From: Stachybotrys elegans
Lineage: Eukaryota > Ascomycota > Sordariomycetes > Hypocreales > Stachybotryaceae
Direction of reading: 5' to 3'
NCBI GenBank assembly: GCA_020746835.1
Contig: JAGPNK010000006.1
Location: 682,001-746,000 of the forward strand
DNA length: 64,000 bases
Shown here: piece by piece, positions 63,114 through 64,000 of the stretch
Layout of the letters: each line of letters starts with the position of its first letter
Position numbering within the stretch: the stretch's first letter is position 1
Notes under the pieces: generated by a model
What the model was told of the DNA's origin: nothing
What the model saw: the letters and a program-made list of their open reading frames with translations, nothing else
Databases searched by the model: none
Made by a program: the position numbers and the translations under genes

Positions 63114-63190
63114 ATGGAGCCCACTCGAAGCCCAGCCCAGTCAGGTCAATCCAGGCCAGTGGGAACGGCAGAGGTCAGAAGGTCACTGGT

Positions 63191-63209
63191 CACTGGTCAG
63201 TGACCAGTG
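63191..63209. repeat. 19-bp inverted repeat
   Basis: CACTGGTCA and its reverse complement TGACCAGTG separated by one G, preceded by another direct copy of TCACTGG. It lies about 880 bp upstream of the 845-residue gene. Confidence 0.8.
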
Positions 63210-64000
63210 GCCAGAGCATCACCGCCGGGAGATGATGGGCTTGATGGGGTCTCCCCCAGCCGCCAGATTTTCTTCCAACCCAACCCAATCCAGTTCAGTC
63301 CGATCCATGGGCGCGGCAGAAGGAAAAGGATGGTTCTGATGGACGGACTGGACTGAACTGAACACTGGATGGACGAGATTTGGGTGTGGGTGGGGAGAAG
63401 ACACCCCGGACGCTACCCCTCAAGCAGGTGCCTAAACCTGCCATTCTATACCCAAGAGGTACCTGACGGCCACGTACCTCGTGCTGCTCCGCTGACATGC
63501 TGTGGCGGCGTGGGCCACACAACTTGGAACGCTCTGTCTCGACTCGTGCGTCCCGCCCTGCATCGTACCTCGCATGAAGGGTATCTCTCGCCAACAGGCA
63601 CAGCGAGATATTAGATGGGCCTTGGCCAGAGATACGGGGATGGACAACAGAGCACGCGGAGCACTATCTAATCTGTCGAGAGCAGAAGAATCAAGGTCGC
63701 AGGAGTCATTCAACGATCAGATGCGGCGGCGCCAAGTACGCGAGTCGTAATCGACGAAAAGTCATTGCCTCCCCTCTTCTTCCTTTTCGCGCCAGGTCGC
63801 CAATACTACTTTCATAGCAAGCGGCAGCGTTAACGTCGCCCAAGGGTCGCAATGAATGGCAAAGGGCCTCGAGGTGGCGCATTGTGTGGCGGGCACTAAG
63901 CTGGCAGAGGTATCTTAGCGTCGGCCACCTCACGCCTTCACCTCGACTCGCACCCCCCGCATCAGGTTGCTTTTCCTCCTCCAACAGCACCAGCATCCAT

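Larger units (their letters stand above)
62316..64000. other. Upstream region of the unknown gene, with repeats
   Basis: 1.7 kb to the window edge with no supported gene. It contains tandem repeats at 63075-63113, a 19-bp near-palindrome at 63191-63209, and imperfect inverted CAGTCC-type repeats around 63285-63365. A gene partly beyond the right edge cannot be excluded. Confidence 0.45.

Overview
The window is nuclear DNA of a filamentous ascomycete (Pezizomycotina), most probably a Sordariomycete of the order Hypocreales. Evidence: compact genes with short GT...AG introns of about 47-144 nt, often with a visible CTAAC-type branch site; long pyrimidine-rich leaders; no operons; and a set of fungal orthologues (SREBP-type regulator, Pkc1, She9/Mdm33, Alg3, Brc1/Rtt107, Ndt80-family factor). 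The order is inferred mainly from the N-acetylglucosamine (GlcNAc) gene cluster, which matches the one described in Trichoderma. No tRNA, rRNA, transposon or CRISPR array was recognised. I built the exon models by hand from splice consensus, reading frame and family alignment; nearly all phases close exactly.

Layout. 0.7-2.3 kb: unknown single-pass membrane protein (+). 4.7-7.6 kb: membrane-anchored SREBP transcription factor (+). 8.3-8.9 kb: ESCRT-II subunit Vps25 (+), convergent with a multi-BRCT genome-stability protein (Brc1/Rtt107, -). 12.4-27.6 kb: GlcNAc catabolic cluster: hexokinase-family sugar kinase (-), glucosamine-6-phosphate deaminase (+), Ndt80/RON1 regulator (-), GlcNAc-6-phosphate deacetylase (-) and a GH3-GNAT fusion protein (+). 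27.8-34.0 kb: divergent pair of an intracellular GH31 alpha-xylosidase (-) and a secreted GH3 glycosidase (+). 34.0-37.8 kb: gene-poor. 37.8-39.4 kb: ZIP metal transporter (+). 41.0-42.4 kb: mitochondrial acyl-CoA dehydrogenase (+), convergent with protein kinase C (-, 42.9-46.75 kb). 48.7-50.0 kb: She9/Mdm33 (-). 50.8-51.7 kb: HAD phosphatase (+). 51.8-53.4 kb: MFS permease (-). 53.9-54.4 kb: EIF1AD-like RNA-binding protein (+), stop codon 27 bp from that of Alg3 (-). 56.1-57.4 kb: D-amino-acid oxidase (-). 57.9-58.4 kb: mitochondrial thioredoxin (-). 59.8-62.3 kb: unknown 845-residue basic protein (-).

How the genes work together. In the cluster the kinase would make GlcNAc-6-P, the deacetylase GlcN-6-P, and the deaminase fructose-6-P plus ammonia, with the Ndt80-type factor as likely regulator. 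The least understood member is the GH3-GNAT protein: its GH3 part lacks the usual NagZ-type nucleophile Asp and the Asp-His loop, while its GNAT part looks intact, so it may not be a glycosidase. No GlcNAc transporter gene lies in the window. The adjacent GH31/GH3 pair suggests use of xylose-substituted glucans, with the GH3 outside the cell and the GH31 inside.
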